Part shown: in pieces, positions 1 to 8,922 of the stretch
How the letters are laid out: each line of letters starts with the position of its first letter
Numbering within the stretch: position 1 is the first letter of the stretch
NCBI GenBank assembly: GCA_024278985.1
Contig: JAJRSC010000017.1
Span: 1-55,873, forward strand
DNA: 55,873 nt
Direction: 5' to 3'
Source: an archaeon
GTDB lineage: Archaea > AGJL01 > Methanococci > Methanococcales > Methanocaldococcaceae
Translations under genes and position numbers: made by a program
The notes under the pieces: generated by a model
Databases searched by the model: none
Told to the model about the DNA's origin: nothing
What the model saw: only the letters and a program-made list of their open reading frames with translations

Positions 1-1
1 A

Positions 2-262
2 ATAAAAGCAGCAGCTGAAAAAGCTGCTGAAAATATCCAAATAGCATTGAGAGATGTACAAGATGTTGCATCTATCTCCGAGGAGTTTGCAGCAACCGCT
101 GAAGAACTAACCGCCTCTACTGAAGAACTAAATGCTTCAATTGAAACATTTAAAGGAATTATAGAAAAAGTTAATCTAATAGCAACTGAAGCAGAGGAAT
201 TATCCAAAAGATTTAAAGTTCCATGTAAAGAAAATATAAAACCTGCAGAATCAAAGACTTAA
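2..262 (+). CDS. Methyl-accepting chemotaxis protein, C-terminal fragment (5' end outside window)
   Basis: The open frame runs from the window edge to a TAA at 260-262, so only the last 86 or so residues are present. They form the Ala/Glu/Ser-rich amphipathic helix typical of the return arm of a chemoreceptor signalling hairpin; the stretch SISEEFAATAEELTAS is characteristic of MCPs. Known family role: relays a sensory signal to CheA/CheW at the membrane. The sensor and membrane segments lie upstream of the window. No che gene is visible here. The last 12 bases overlap a small convergent gene. Confidence 0.8.
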   Translation: MKAAAEKAAENIQIALRDVQDVASISEEFAATAEELTASTEELNASIETFKGIIEKVNLIATEAEELSKRFKVPCKENIKPAESKT

Positions 263-427
263 TTTTTCTTTAATCTTATAATTTAATTCTTTCAATTTTT
301 TATATAACTCTTCATAATCATCAGTTTTTAAATTAAGTTTTTCTAATAAATCAATAATAGCCTCAAAATGTTCCTCAGTATGTTCAAGGGTATGTAATAA
401 CTTTTTAATTAATCTATCTTTTTCCAT
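251..427 (-). CDS. Small hypothetical charged helical protein (58 aa)
   Basis: An open frame of 58 codons starts with ATG at 427-425 and ends with TGA at 253-251. It is preceded by a good ribosome binding site (GGGAGAACC then ATG) and its start overlaps the end of the pantoate kinase gene by 19 bases, which suggests translational coupling. The protein is rich in Lys, Glu and Leu, has a His-bearing segment (LLHTLEHTEEHFEAI) and is predicted to be two helices with no membrane segment. I do not recognise the family. Its last 12 bases overlap the 3' end of the convergent chemoreceptor gene. Confidence 0.55.
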   Translation of the reverse strand: MEKDRLIKKLLHTLEHTEEHFEAIIDLLEKLNLKTDDYEELYKKLKELNYKIKEKLSL

Positions 428-1212
428 GGTTCTCCCTTATTATATATCTTGCATACAATAGGGTTTTTTAATATGGAGATGGCATCATTTAAATGTTCTT
501 TTTTAACTATACAAAATAATGTTTTTCCAATCATTGATTGAGATGCTCCTACTGTAAAAGATAAGTCTTTACATAGTTCTTTTATTTTATCATCTATTAA
601 GTTAGTCCTTACTGCAAACTCATAAGAGAGTTTTATAAAATTCTTTATTGTAGGATTTAATAATAATCTATCTAAAATTTCTTCTCCAATATAGTTAATT
701 CTTTGAACATAATCAGGATTTATTAAAATATCTTTTGTATGCTTTTTACCAAGAATTTCAACAATTATATAATAATCATCTTCAATTATACCTCTTTTTA
801 TACTTGCTGGAAATCCAGGGGTTAATCTGATTACAAATCCTCCAATCTCTTGAGCTATAACATCTCCTAAACCTGTTTTACATTCAACCTCAGCAATATG
901 AGCAGTTTCTAATCCTAAATTAAGATTTTTTGATAAAGCTAAACTACAAGCTCCAGACATTCCTAAGCCAGAACCTAATGGAAATGGAGAAGAAAAATAT
1001 ACATCAAAAAGATTATCTACCTTATTTAATATTTTTTTTACTGGACAAATATCAACTCTTTCATTGTTATAATATATTTTCCCAGTTCCATTTTCTTCTA
1101 TATAAACTTCAACACCTTTATCTACTGTTAGCCCTGCACCAGTTGAACCTGATTTTAAAGGAGAATTATCTAAATGTATTGTAAAAAATCCTGTTATATG
1201 TGCCGGTATCAT
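409..1212 (-). CDS. Pantoate kinase (GHMP family, archaeal CoA biosynthesis)
   Basis: A 267-residue GHMP-superfamily kinase. The ATP-binding glycine loop is visible as PLGSGLGMSGA at residues 78-88. In archaea this family phosphorylates pantoate to 4-phosphopantoate, replacing the bacterial PanC/PanK route to coenzyme A together with phosphopantothenate synthetase. The N-terminus (MIPAHITGFF) matches the archaeal pantoate kinase pattern. Its ATG directly abuts the TAA of cbiX upstream, so the two are co-transcribed and probably coupled. The M. jannaschii counterpart (MJ0969, from memory) also sits beside cbiX. The assignment rests on family resemblance; other GHMP kinases such as homoserine kinase are less likely. 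Confidence 0.8.
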   Translation of the reverse strand: MIPAHITGFFTIHLDNSPLKSGSTGAGLTVDKGVEVYIEENGTGKIYYNNERVDICPVKKILNKVDNLFDVYFSSPFPLGSGLGMSGACSLALSKNLNLGLETAHIAEVECKTGLGDVIAQEIGGFVIRLTPGFPASIKRGIIEDDYYIIVEILGKKHTKDILINPDYVQRINYIGEEILDRLLLNPTIKNFIKLSYEFAVRTNLIDDKIKELCKDLSFTVGASQSMIGKTLFCIVKKEHLNDAISILKNPIVCKIYNKGEPWKKID

Positions 1213-1623
1213 TTATCTCCCAAATGCTCTATCAATAACTATATCAACAATTCTATCATCAGCACCTAAAGGTTCTCTATATATTATTTCAACATCTTCA
1301 GGAATATTAATTTTCTCATGATGATGGTGGTGATGGTGATGATGCTCTTCTCCATCATCTTCAATTAATCCCAAAATTTTTGGAATATCTCTTGTTGTGT
1401 GAATTCCATGAGCTAAAAAAACAGGGACAACAATAATTTTTTTAGCTCCTTTATCAATTGCATTTTTTATTGCTTGAGGAATTGTTGGTTCATTAAACTC
1501 CATTAAACCAACTTCAACAATTGGAAAAATATTTTTTTCCTTGATTTTTTCAGCTATCTTTAAAATAAATTCTTTACTATAGGGTAATCTACTACCATGC
1601 CCTACCAATACTAATGCCTCCAT
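1213..1623 (-). CDS. cbiX: Sirohydrochlorin cobalto/nickel chelatase, small type (CbiX-S/CfbA)
   Basis: A 136-residue short-form chelatase that works as a homodimer. Residues 1-20 carry the family start with His9 in VGHGSR; a second conserved segment, FLAHGIHTTRDIP, supplies His72 and His75 for metal handling. The product inserts cobalt (B12 route) or nickel (first step of coenzyme F430 synthesis, where it is called CfbA) into sirohydrochlorin. A run of nine histidines at residues 94-102 forms a metal-binding loop, as also known from the M. jannaschii protein. Start ATG follows GGTGAAGGT. It is the first gene of a minus-strand unit with pantoate kinase. Confidence 0.9.
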   Translation of the reverse strand: MEALVLVGHGSRLPYSKEFILKIAEKIKEKNIFPIVEVGLMEFNEPTIPQAIKNAIDKGAKKIIVVPVFLAHGIHTTRDIPKILGLIEDDGEEHHHHHHHHHEKINIPEDVEIIYREPLGADDRIVDIVIDRAFGR

Positions 1624-1764
1624 ACCTTCACCATTTTAATAATTATTATGAAAAAAATAATGTTAAAGTAATATATTAAACTTATGATTTAAAAAGTAAG
1701 AAAAATAGAATAATATTATAATATTTGTGAAATATAAAAAATAGATAAAAAAATGGAGATTAAT

Positions 1765-2193
1765 TTATTTAAAGTATCTATCTAATAATCCTTTTAATAT
1801 TCTTGCATGTCTTGCTTCGTCTCTACTTGATTCATCAAAGAAGTCATGTGCAGGGTCTATATCTAATTCTTTAGCTTTTTTAGCAGCTTCTTTTTTCTCT
1901 TTGTTAGCCATACATTCTCCTTTTAACATCATTTCAAGGTTTTCTTTTAAATTGTCAGATATTACTCCATTCATTTCAGCAAAGTGTGCTGCATGTTCTG
2001 CTTCTTCCATAGCTATTTTTATTAATGCTGCAGCAACTTCTGGTAATCCTTCTCTTTCTGCATGTCTTGCCATTGCTAAGTACATTCCAACTTCTTTACA
2101 TTCTCCTTCAAAGTTTGCTTGAACAACTTTTTCTAATTCTGTTCCTTTTGTAATTCCTATTTTGTGTTCATTTATTAAGTCTAATTTTTCCAT
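1765..2193 (-). CDS. Rubrerythrin-like ferritin-fold protein lacking rubredoxin domain
   Basis: A 142-residue protein consisting only of the four-helix di-iron ferritin-like domain. Ligand patterns are visible: [23 protein letters not shown] (ExxH), and a C-terminal [14 protein letters not shown] (ExxxH-type). Full-length rubrerythrins carry an additional C-terminal rubredoxin domain of about 40 residues, which is absent here, so electrons must come from a separate rubredoxin. Expected role: reduction of hydrogen peroxide in the cytoplasm of a strict anaerobe. It is monocistronic, with a strong GGTGATG ribosome site and a clear promoter upstream. Confidence 0.87.
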   Translation of the reverse strand: MEKLDLINEHKIGITKGTELEKVVQANFEGECKEVGMYLAMARHAEREGLPEVAAALIKIAMEEAEHAAHFAEMNGVISDNLKENLEMMLKGECMANKEKKEAAKKAKELDIDPAHDFFDESSRDEARHARILKGLLDRYFK

Positions 2194-2248
2194 ATCTTCA
2201 TCACCTTTTCATTATTTATTATCTATTTAGATAATACTAAAACATTTA

Positions 2249-2275
2249 GCATATAAATTTTTCGTTCGAATTTCG
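2249..2275 (-). promoter_or_regulatory. Promoter of the rubrerythrin gene with TTCG/CGAA cluster
   Basis: On the minus strand a TATA box (AAATTTATATGC) at 2260-2249 is preceded by a BRE-like CGAAAA. Immediately upstream lies a cluster of TTCG/CGAA words (2261-2275), unusual in this CG-poor sequence. The box lies about 60 bases before the start codon. The extra CGAA words next to the BRE are where a redox repressor could act; that part is inference. Confidence 0.5.
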
Positions 2276-2307
2276 TTAAAAAATATACTTATTTATAATG
2301 GAATTAG

Positions 2308-3210
2308 TTATAATTTTGAAATGTATTTTATGATATTAGCCATAGCAACACAGCCATCTCCAACAGCTTTAGCAACTTGCATAACTCCCCCACAAACATC
2401 TCCAACAGCATAAACACCTTCAATATTTGTTTTGCAATTTTTATCTGTCTTAATGTAGCCTCCCTCTGTTAGTTCAATTCCACTATTTTTTAAAAAATCA
2501 GTATTGGGAATATGTCCTAAACTTATAAATATTCCATCAGCTTTAATTTCTTTAATTTCTCCATCAACGTCTATTTTAACTCCTTCAGCTTTTTCTTTTC
2601 CAAAAATTTCTAATGGTTTGGCATTGTATACTATTTCTAAATTATTTATTTCTTTTAATTTATCTAACATAATTGGCTCAGCTGCTTTTAATTTTGATTT
2701 GTCAGTTATAAGAATGATTTTTTTGGCAATGTCTTTTAAGTTTATAGCACTCATTATTGCAGGAGTATCTCTCCCTATAACTATAACCTCCTTACCTAAA
2801 TAAAAGAAGGCATCGCACATTGTACAATAACTAACTCCTCTCCCAATAAATTTATCCTCGCCAATATTCAATTTTTTTGGTCTTGTTCCAGTAGCTATAA
2901 CAATAGTTTTTGTTTCATAAGTATTTTTATTTGTTATAACTTTGTAAGGTTGTTCTTTTATATCCAATCCAACAACCTCCTCATAAATAATAGGTAGTTT
3001 AAACTTTTCAGCATGATTTTTAAATTTCTCAGCTAATTCTATACCTCTAATACTATCAAATCCAGGATAATTTTCTACAATTCCAGCCTCAGCAATTCTT
3101 CCCCCTGCATTTTCTTTTTCTAAACATAATACTTTTAGCTTTCCTCTCATAGCATAAATTCCTGCAGTTAATCCACCAGGTCCAGCACCTATAATAATAG
3201 TATCATACAT
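2308..3210 (-). CDS. trxB: Thioredoxin reductase (probably F420H2-dependent type)
   Basis: A 300-residue flavoprotein of the low-molecular-weight thioredoxin reductase family. The FAD-binding GAGPGG is at the N-terminus, the redox-active CTMC disulfide at about residues 129-132, and the second FAD motif (YAVGDVCGG) near the C-terminus. M. jannaschii has a homologue (MJ1536, from memory) reported to use reduced F420 rather than NADPH; whether that holds here is inference. I chose ATG at 3210 rather than the GTG three codons earlier because GAGTGAT is well placed for it; the start then overlaps the TGA of tiaS (ATGTATGA). Confidence 0.9.
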   Translation of the reverse strand: MYDTIIIGAGPGGLTAGIYAMRGKLKVLCLEKENAGGRIAEAGIVENYPGFDSIRGIELAEKFKNHAEKFKLPIIYEEVVGLDIKEQPYKVITNKNTYETKTIVIATGTRPKKLNIGEDKFIGRGVSYCTMCDAFFYLGKEVIVIGRDTPAIMSAINLKDIAKKIILITDKSKLKAAEPIMLDKLKEINNLEIVYNAKPLEIFGKEKAEGVKIDVDGEIKEIKADGIFISLGHIPNTDFLKNSGIELTEGGYIKTDKNCKTNIEGVYAVGDVCGGVMQVAKAVGDGCVAMANIIKYISKL

Positions 3211-4471
3211 TTTTATCACTCAATAAATCAATTAATTGTATTGGCTTACTTAAATGTCTTCTTGCAGTTCCAGGAACTTCATAAAAACCAGGGTTAATAT
3301 CCCTCTTGATTTCTATCTTTTTTGGCTCTTTAATTATTTTTTTACATTTTCTACACTTATATCCTGTCTTTTTACCTTTTGCTTTTAATGTTCCTCCACA
3401 AAATGGGCAAGTTTTATCTAAAATAAATTTTTTTTCTAATTTTAAAATTTTAATTTTTTCTATATTTATAGTTAATGGCTTTTCTCTAACAGTTCCATAA
3501 ACTGCAATATAATCTCCAGCTATTAACTTTCTTATTATATCCCTAAATCCTTTAGTTGGTTCATAAGCAATACAATCAATTTCTCCCGTACTATCAGACA
3601 ATCTAAATATTACATGTCCTCCCTCTAAATTTGTTGGTTCTTTTATAATCTTTCCATAAACTATAACTCCAGTGTTTGGATAAATATCTTTAATTTTAAA
3701 ATGTCTTAGATGGACATCAGTCCCATGGTTTGTTTTAAATATCATAAATCTCTCAGGCTTTTCACCTTTAACTAAAAAATAGGCATCAATCAAATATTTT
3801 ATGTCTATCCCTCTAATCCCATATAAAACAGGGCATTTTGTATTTGGAGTTATAAGGACTTTTTTATTTTCATAATCATAGTTATCATATGTGTATGGAA
3901 AGGTTTCTTTATCCATTTTTATAACACTTTCCTCATCAATAATCCTTTTTTTTCCCCACATCTCTCTTTTTCTATATGCAATTAATTCATATGTATATGG
4001 AGGATTTGAAGAAATAGCTCCTAAAGCTCCAATAATTCCCCTACCAAGTTTAATTTTTATATATTCTCCTTTAATCTTTTTTAATATTCTCTCAGCATAA
4101 TTTATATCAACTATATCGTAAAGAACTTTTTTATAGTAGTTTTTTAAGATTTCACTATTTTTTTTATAATTTTCAGAAGATAAAAAGACAATTCCTGGAT
4201 TTGTGTTAGGAGAGGATAGGTCAGAATATTTTTCCACATAATTGATAACAACATTTTTTATAAATTCTTCATCCCCTTTTTCAGCATTTAGTATTTGTAA
4301 AGCAACTCCACCATTTCCCCTGGTTTTGTATTTAACCATAGGATTGAATCTTATAAGTTTAGGAATATTTAGAAGATATCCATTATTTTTTAGTTCATCA
4401 TAGATAAGTGTAGCTAAGTATGTTGTACAATACTTTTCTCTGCTATCTGTATCATCAATTCCTATAAACAT
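3203..4471 (-). CDS. tiaS: tRNA(Ile2) 2-agmatinylcytidine synthetase TiaS
   Basis: A 422-residue enzyme that attaches agmatine to C34 of the CAU anticodon of tRNA-Ile2, so that it reads AUA codons, a heavily used codon in such an AT-rich genome. Residues 4-10 (GIDDTDS) start the kinase-like TCKD domain, a ferredoxin-like segment follows, then an OB-fold (about 270-350: [11 protein letters not shown] and following) and a C-terminal zinc ribbon with CPFCGG and CRKC. Start ATG is preceded by GGTGGAATT. The first 10 bases overlap the end of the upstream PLP-fold gene; the 3' end overlaps trxB. Confidence 0.92.
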   Translation of the reverse strand: MFIGIDDTDSREKYCTTYLATLIYDELKNNGYLLNIPKLIRFNPMVKYKTRGNGGVALQILNAEKGDEEFIKNVVINYVEKYSDLSSPNTNPGIVFLSSENYKKNSEILKNYYKKVLYDIVDINYAERILKKIKGEYIKIKLGRGIIGALGAISSNPPYTYELIAYRKREMWGKKRIIDEESVIKMDKETFPYTYDNYDYENKKVLITPNTKCPVLYGIRGIDIKYLIDAYFLVKGEKPERFMIFKTNHGTDVHLRHFKIKDIYPNTGVIVYGKIIKEPTNLEGGHVIFRLSDSTGEIDCIAYEPTKGFRDIIRKLIAGDYIAVYGTVREKPLTINIEKIKILKLEKKFILDKTCPFCGGTLKAKGKKTGYKCRKCKKIIKEPKKIEIKRDINPGFYEVPGTARRHLSKPIQLIDLLSDKNV

Positions 4472-5370
4472 AATTCCACCAAAATCTTAATTATTTCCCT
4501 TAAATTTTCTTTTAAATCTTCTAATTGTATTTTTTTGGTTTCAAATACCACCCCTTTTTTTAAAATTCTTTCATAATTTGGGCATAATGTAGTTAAAGAT
4601 TTTTTATTATCCAATTTTATTAATGAATTTATATTTTTAGATAGTTCTTTATTATTTTTACATCCAATAAAAACAGATAAACTTTCTTTATCCTTAAATA
4701 GTGTGTTTAATCTTCTTTTAATTTTAAAATTACACTCAACATACCCCTTATACACTTTTTTAGCATTTAAAAGTTCTTCTTTTAATAGTGAAAAATAGTT
4801 TATAGTTTTGTAGGTTTTAGTTAAAATATTGAGTTCATTCTTAAAATTGTTATATATTTCCTCTTTAACTCCTATAAATCCTCCATATTCACAATTTAAT
4901 ATTTTTGGAGACCCTGTTGAAGCAACAACAATATCACCATAACCACAATCTCCTCCTATTTTTCCTGAAATGTCTTCAATAAAAAATAATTTATTATCTT
5001 CAGCTATCTCTTTAATTTTTTTTAAATTATTTTCTGTTAGATATCCAGGGAGAGATGTTATAATAAATGGTAAATTTTTATAGTTAATTTCTTCAACAAC
5101 TCCCAAATTTGTTTTAATTTTTTCTATATCCATTTCTAAAATATTTGGATAATTTAAAAAACCTCTCCATCCTCCCATATCAGGAATTAAAATTTTCTTA
5201 TATTTTCTAACCAAAAATATAGAAATAAAAACTCCTGCAGAGCCAGATGGTAAGAAAAAGAGTTTATAATCTTCTTTTAACAATGAGTTTATAATTTCTT
5301 CTACTTCTTCCTTATTTCCTTCCTTATTTACTAATCCATATATATTTGGCCTTCTATGTCTTAGATACAT
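4462..5370 (-). CDS. Fold-type I PLP-dependent aminotransferase-like protein (DegT-like)
   Basis: A 302-residue protein that resembles the DegT/DnrJ/EryC1 branch of PLP enzymes. [12 protein letters not shown] (Asp133 as the partner of the PLP ring nitrogen) and [17 protein letters not shown] (Lys156 as candidate Schiff-base lysine) match the order and spacing of that family, and [11 protein letters not shown] near residue 41-50 resembles the phosphate-binding segment. It is shorter than typical sugar aminotransferases (about 360-380 residues), with a reduced C-terminal domain. Substrate unknown. It lies between a DUF2124-like gene and tiaS on the same strand, with a 10-base overlap to tiaS. 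Ribosome site: GGAGTAAG. Confidence 0.6.
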   Translation of the reverse strand: MYLRHRRPNIYGLVNKEGNKEEVEEIINSLLKEDYKLFFLPSGSAGVFISIFLVRKYKKILIPDMGGWRGFLNYPNILEMDIEKIKTNLGVVEEINYKNLPFIITSLPGYLTENNLKKIKEIAEDNKLFFIEDISGKIGGDCGYGDIVVASTGSPKILNCEYGGFIGVKEEIYNNFKNELNILTKTYKTINYFSLLKEELLNAKKVYKGYVECNFKIKRRLNTLFKDKESLSVFIGCKNNKELSKNINSLIKLDNKKSLTTLCPNYERILKKGVVFETKKIQLEDLKENLREIIKILVELCL

Positions 5371-5382
5371 AAAACTTACTCC

Positions 5383-5838
5383 TTACACAATTATTTTAAA
5401 CTCAATATATCCATCTATTAAATAATCAAATTTTATCTCTTTATCCCATCCATATTTTTGAAATACTGACATAAAACATATACCAATTAAAAGTTTTGGA
5501 TTCATCTCCTCCAAAAATGTTTTTACCTTATCAATGCTTACCCCATGTTTTGGCATGGCTAAGCCACCAAATAATACAACACAGTCAGATTTTGGAAGGT
5601 CTTTTATATTATCCAACTTTATTATTTTCTCATTACTATCAAACACTAATTTTTTTGCTTTACTAATCTCACAATTTGGAATAAAATAACTTTCAATATC
5701 TCTGACAGAATATCCAAACAACTCTACAAATGGCTGACATACAAATGAAGAACCAACAAAAATAATACTTTTAACATTATTATTCTTTATAATTTCTCTA
5801 AAACTTTTTAGTAGTGGAACTAATCCCTTATTGTCCAT
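5383..5838 (-). CDS. Uncharacterised methanogen protein, DUF2124-like
   Basis: A 151-residue cytoplasmic protein with a Rossmann-like alternation of strands and helices: SIIFVGSSFVCQPF near residue 25-38, DCVVLFGGLAMP around residues 85-96, and a Cys-containing LLIGICFMSVF. From memory it matches the methanogen-restricted DUF2124 family, whose function is not known. No membrane segment or signal peptide. Start ATG follows GGTAGGAAAAT. Only 12 bases separate it from the thymidylate synthase gene upstream and from the PLP-fold gene downstream, so all are likely one transcript. Confidence 0.6.
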   Translation of the reverse strand: MDNKGLVPLLKSFREIIKNNNVKSIIFVGSSFVCQPFVELFGYSVRDIESYFIPNCEISKAKKLVFDSNEKIIKLDNIKDLPKSDCVVLFGGLAMPKHGVSIDKVKTFLEEMNPKLLIGICFMSVFQKYGWDKEIKFDYLIDGYIEFKIIV

Positions 5839-5850
5839 ATTTTCCTACCT

Positions 5851-6519
5851 TTAAATATATTCTTTGAATTCAGGAAAGTTTTTAATTATATAATCTTTAT
5901 CTCTTTCTATATATATATGAGCACTAACGGAGATATGAGTATAGTTTTTTAATTTAATTCCTAATCTTTTAGCAACTTCTTCCCCTAAAGTTATTAAACC
6001 AATTGCATTTGCTGGAAACGCTAACAATATATCATTACTTCTAAATAAAACTGTTTGATACAAATTATTATCTCTTATCAAAAATTGTATATACTGTAAG
6101 CAAGGCACAGAACCTCTATCATCCTTAGATATTTCAATATCCACCTCTGGAATCCATGTAATTGCTAAGGCTCTTCTACTATTTTTTTGTTCCTTTAACT
6201 TATTAACAATAAAATCAATCTGATTAACTCCCTTATATTTAAATAACCTCTCATGATAATCATATGAAAATTTTGTTTTTGAGCCATATAATAAATTATC
6301 TGTGTAGTTTTTAACAAATTCCTCTCCTAATGGGTATTTATTAGGAACTCTTTTAAGTTTTGGGTTTGTTATTTCTACAACTACATTTAATATTTCTTTT
6401 GTTACTTCTCCAAACTCAGTTTCTACAGTATTTCCATCCTTTAATATCTTTTCAACTAAGATATTATATGCTGACTCAACAGATGGTTTTTTAATTAATA
6501 TAGCCATTGTTATCAACAT
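5851..6519 (-). CDS. thyA: Thymidylate synthase, archaeal ThyA type
   Basis: A 222-residue short archaeal form of ThyA that methylates dUMP to dTMP, probably with a methanopterin-type one-carbon donor. The active-site cysteine is seen in GSVPCLQYIQF (Cys140), followed by the nucleotide-binding segment FRSNDILLAFPANAIGL and HISVSAHIYIERD. Two candidate starts exist (residues 1 and 5); an AGGAG lies 12 bases before the first. It heads the minus-strand run thyA-DUF2124-PLP-tiaS-trxB and is divergent from the radical SAM gene across a 59-base gap. Confidence 0.85.
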   Translation of the reverse strand: MLITMAILIKKPSVESAYNILVEKILKDGNTVETEFGEVTKEILNVVVEITNPKLKRVPNKYPLGEEFVKNYTDNLLYGSKTKFSYDYHERLFKYKGVNQIDFIVNKLKEQKNSRRALAITWIPEVDIEISKDDRGSVPCLQYIQFLIRDNNLYQTVLFRSNDILLAFPANAIGLITLGEEVAKRLGIKLKNYTHISVSAHIYIERDKDYIIKNFPEFKEYI

Positions 6520-6578
6520 AAAATTTATGTGCTCCTAATTATATATCTCATTGTAATATAAATAATTGAGGTAAATTT

Positions 6579-7568
6579 ATGGAACCTATTGCAGTCTGGT
6601 TAAAAGAAGATATATATAGAGATTTTACAGCAGGAAAAGCATTAACAATAATATTAAAAACCTCAGGATGTTCATATAGAAGATGTGTTTTCTGTTCTTA
6701 TTATTTAGATGCTTCAGAAAAACAACCAACACCTGAGGAACTTATAAACCAGTTTGAAAAAGCATTATCCAAATATAATTTAAAAGATTTAGATACATTC
6801 TCAGTTAAGATATTTACCTCAGGTAGTTTTTTGGATGATAATGAAGTTTATAAAGAGGTTAGAGAATATATATATAAAAGGTTATCAGAATTTGAAAATT
6901 TAAAGGAACTTTCTATAGAATCAAGAGCAGAGTTTATAACAGAAAAAAAATTAAAAGAAATTAGGGAATATTTAGATATAAATGTAGAAATTGGTTTGGG
7001 AGTTGAAACAGCAAATGAAAAGCTTAGACAACTTTTAAATAAAAATTTAAGTAATAAACAGATTGAGGAAGTTGTAAAATTGGCAAATAAGTATAATATA
7101 GGAATTAAGGCATATCTCTTAATAAAACCACCATTTTTAACAGAAAGATTGGCAATAGAAGATGCAATAAAATCTGCAGAATACTGTATTAAAATAGGAT
7201 GTTCAAGAGTATCATTCTGTCCTGTTACAATACACAAAAACACAATATTGGAATATCTTTGGAGAAAAAAACAATATAGACCAGCATATATTTGGAGTAT
7301 TAGAGAGATTTTAACCAAAATTAAAAAAGATTATCCTAATTATTTGGTTATGGTTGATACTTCTGGTTTAGGAACTAAAAGAGGACCCTATAATTGTGAA
7401 AAATGTAACAAAGATTTTAAAACTGCAATAGAAAGATATAACATAACTCAAAATATAGATTATCTAAATATTAACTGTGAATGTAAAAAATTTTGGGAAA
7501 TATTTAAAAAGAAAGAAATTATCCCTATTCAGGAATCTTATCTTTTGGAGCCACTACACTCAATTTAG
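6579..7568 (+). CDS. Radical SAM protein, probable archaeosine biosynthesis enzyme RaSEA
   Basis: A 329-residue radical SAM enzyme. The cluster motif is CX4CX2C (Cys31, Cys36, Cys39 in CSYRRCVFCS), the spacing seen in the archaeal RaSEA/TIGR01210-like family rather than the usual CX3CX2C. SAM-binding features follow (LSIESRAEFI, EIGLGVETAN). A C-terminal CEKC and CEC suggest an additional metal site. RaSEA works with ArcS to make archaeosine at tRNA position 15; that specific role is inferred from family resemblance. The last 44 bases lie antisense to nikR. Confidence 0.65.
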   Translation: MEPIAVWLKEDIYRDFTAGKALTIILKTSGCSYRRCVFCSYYLDASEKQPTPEELINQFEKALSKYNLKDLDTFSVKIFTSGSFLDDNEVYKEVREYIYKRLSEFENLKELSIESRAEFITEKKLKEIREYLDINVEIGLGVETANEKLRQLLNKNLSNKQIEEVVKLANKYNIGIKAYLLIKPPFLTERLAIEDAIKSAEYCIKIGCSRVSFCPVTIHKNTILEYLWRKKQYRPAYIWSIREILTKIKKDYPNYLVMVDTSGLGTKRGPYNCEKCNKDFKTAIERYNITQNIDYLNINCECKKFWEIFKKKEIIPIQESYLLEPLHSI

Positions 7569-7950
7569 CTAATTTAACACCTTTAATAGTTGAGATATTA
7601 TTTTTTAATTCAATTATTTTTTTTGCATCTCCAGAGATAATAATTATTTCTAAGCAGTTGTCCTCATCTAAATGTATATGTAAGTTGGCCATTATAACAT
7701 CTTTATATTTATGTTGAAGGTCTGTCAATTTTTCCAAAATTTCAGGGGCATGATGGTTGTATATAACTGATAATGTTCCTACTCTCTCCCCTTCTAAACT
7801 TTTTAGCCATTTATATTTTATAATGTACTCTCTTAAAGCATCTCTTATTGCTTCACTTCTACTTGCATAACCTTTTTCATCAATAATTTTATCAAACTCT
7901 TCCAATAATTTAGATGGTAAGGATATTGAAATTCTTTCCATATCACTCAT
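7525..7950 (-). CDS. nikR: Nickel-responsive transcriptional regulator NikR
   Basis: A 141-residue repressor with an N-terminal ribbon-helix-helix DNA-binding domain (ERISISLPSKLLEEFD and ASRSEAIRDALREYI) and a C-terminal ACT-type nickel domain. The four square-planar Ni ligands are all present with the expected spacing: His80, His91, His93 and Cys99. In a methanogen it would control nickel uptake for hydrogenases, methyl-CoM reductase and F430. ATG follows GAGGGTATAAT. Its 3' end overlaps the radical SAM gene by 44 bases on the opposite strand. The promoter region is shared with the divergent gene at 8026. Confidence 0.93.
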   Translation of the reverse strand: MSDMERISISLPSKLLEEFDKIIDEKGYASRSEAIRDALREYIIKYKWLKSLEGERVGTLSVIYNHHAPEILEKLTDLQHKYKDVIMANLHIHLDEDNCLEIIIISGDAKKIIELKNNISTIKGVKLAKLSVVAPKDKIPE

Positions 7951-7980
7951 ATTATACCCTCTAATAAATATTAATAAATA

Positions 7981-8002
7981 ATACTTTATATAAAAATAGT
8001 AT
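7981..8002. promoter_or_regulatory. Candidate operator and TATA box between nikR and the DUF2121-like gene
   Basis: An inverted repeat ATACT-N12-AGTAT (7981-7985 and 7998-8002) brackets the TATA box TTTATATA (7986-7993) that lies about 35 bases before the plus-strand start at 8026. A dyad over a TATA box next to a regulator gene is typical of an autoregulatory repressor site; NikR is the obvious candidate. The TATA element itself is well supported, the operator is a guess. Confidence 0.35.
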
Positions 8003-8025
8003 ATAAATTTTTATTAAGTGGTAAT

Positions 8026-8910
8026 ATGACATTAATTATATGTTATTATGGAGCCAATGGAGCTGTTATTGGTGGAGATAGAAGACAAATATTTTTTAGA
8101 GGGAATGAAGAAAAAAGAGAAATTTTAGAAAAAAAACTTTATTCAGGGGAGATAAAGAGTGAGGAAGAACTTTATAAAATAGCTGAAGAGTTAGGAATTA
8201 AGATAATTGTTGAGGATAATAGAAAAAAGGTATGGAAGGTTAATGATAAAGTTGTAGCTGGAGAAGTTAGAAGTTTAGGAATTGATGCAAAAAGAAGAAG
8301 AGTTTATGCAACAAAGAAAAAATGTGTTATTATTGATATATTAAATGATACTGTTATTAAAGAAATATTTAAGGAAGGTTTTGGGTTGGTTGTATTTGGA
8401 AATAAATATTTAAAGGAAAAAGTTGATGAAGAACTTAAAAATAAGGCAAAACTATTCCCAATGATGAATATTAAAGAGATAGAAAAAGTAATATCAGAGT
8501 TTTTTGAAAAATATAATTGGCATCCAACATTAAGTAAAGAATATGATATTTTATCAGTTGATAAAGAAGAAAAAAACTTTAATAATATAGTTAAGGAAGA
8601 TATAAACAAATTGTTTAAATACAGAGAAGAATTAAGGCAAAAATTAATAGATTTTGGTAAGGTTATGAATATAGTAAATAAAATTGTTAAAAATGGGGAG
8701 ATTGGAATAGTTAAAGATGGAAAACTTCATCTATATGATGATTTTATAGCAGTTGATTCAATTTCTCCAAATCCAAATAAGTATAAAGTAATTGATATTA
8801 TTGGAGATATAAAAGATGGTGATATTATCATTATAGAAAATGGAGATATGAAGATTAAGAATACTAATAAAAGAGTCCATACAAATTATATAATCTGTTA
8901 TAAATTTTGA
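8026..8910 (+). CDS. Uncharacterised archaeal protein, DUF2121-like
   Basis: A 294-residue protein restricted, as far as I recall, to methanogens and relatives. Its N-terminus, [19 protein letters not shown], looks like the first strands of proteasome-type Ntn-hydrolases (compare the GxVxAADRR pattern of proteasome subunits), but the N-terminal nucleophile Thr/Ser/Cys is not obviously exposed, so activity is uncertain. A middle helical region (about 130-230) and a C-terminal strand-rich region follow. It lies 12 bases upstream of the MinD-like ATPase gene and is surely co-transcribed with it. Confidence 0.6.
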   Translation: MTLIICYYGANGAVIGGDRRQIFFRGNEEKREILEKKLYSGEIKSEEELYKIAEELGIKIIVEDNRKKVWKVNDKVVAGEVRSLGIDAKRRRVYATKKKCVIIDILNDTVIKEIFKEGFGLVVFGNKYLKEKVDEELKNKAKLFPMMNIKEIEKVISEFFEKYNWHPTLSKEYDILSVDKEEKNFNNIVKEDINKLFKYREELRQKLIDFGKVMNIVNKIVKNGEIGIVKDGKLHLYDDFIAVDSISPNPNKYKVIDIIGDIKDGDIIIIENGDMKIKNTNKRVHTNYIICYKF

Positions 8911-8922
8911 GGTGAGTTTTTA

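Noticed and set aside
930-1184. Plus-strand open frame opposite the pantoate kinase gene
   Set aside because: Leu/His-rich translation with no ribosome site or family resemblance; a shadow of the minus-strand gene.
1712-1725. AATATTATAATATT palindrome upstream of cbiX
   Set aside because: Such AT palindromes are expected by chance at this base composition; no second copy or clear spacing to a TATA box.
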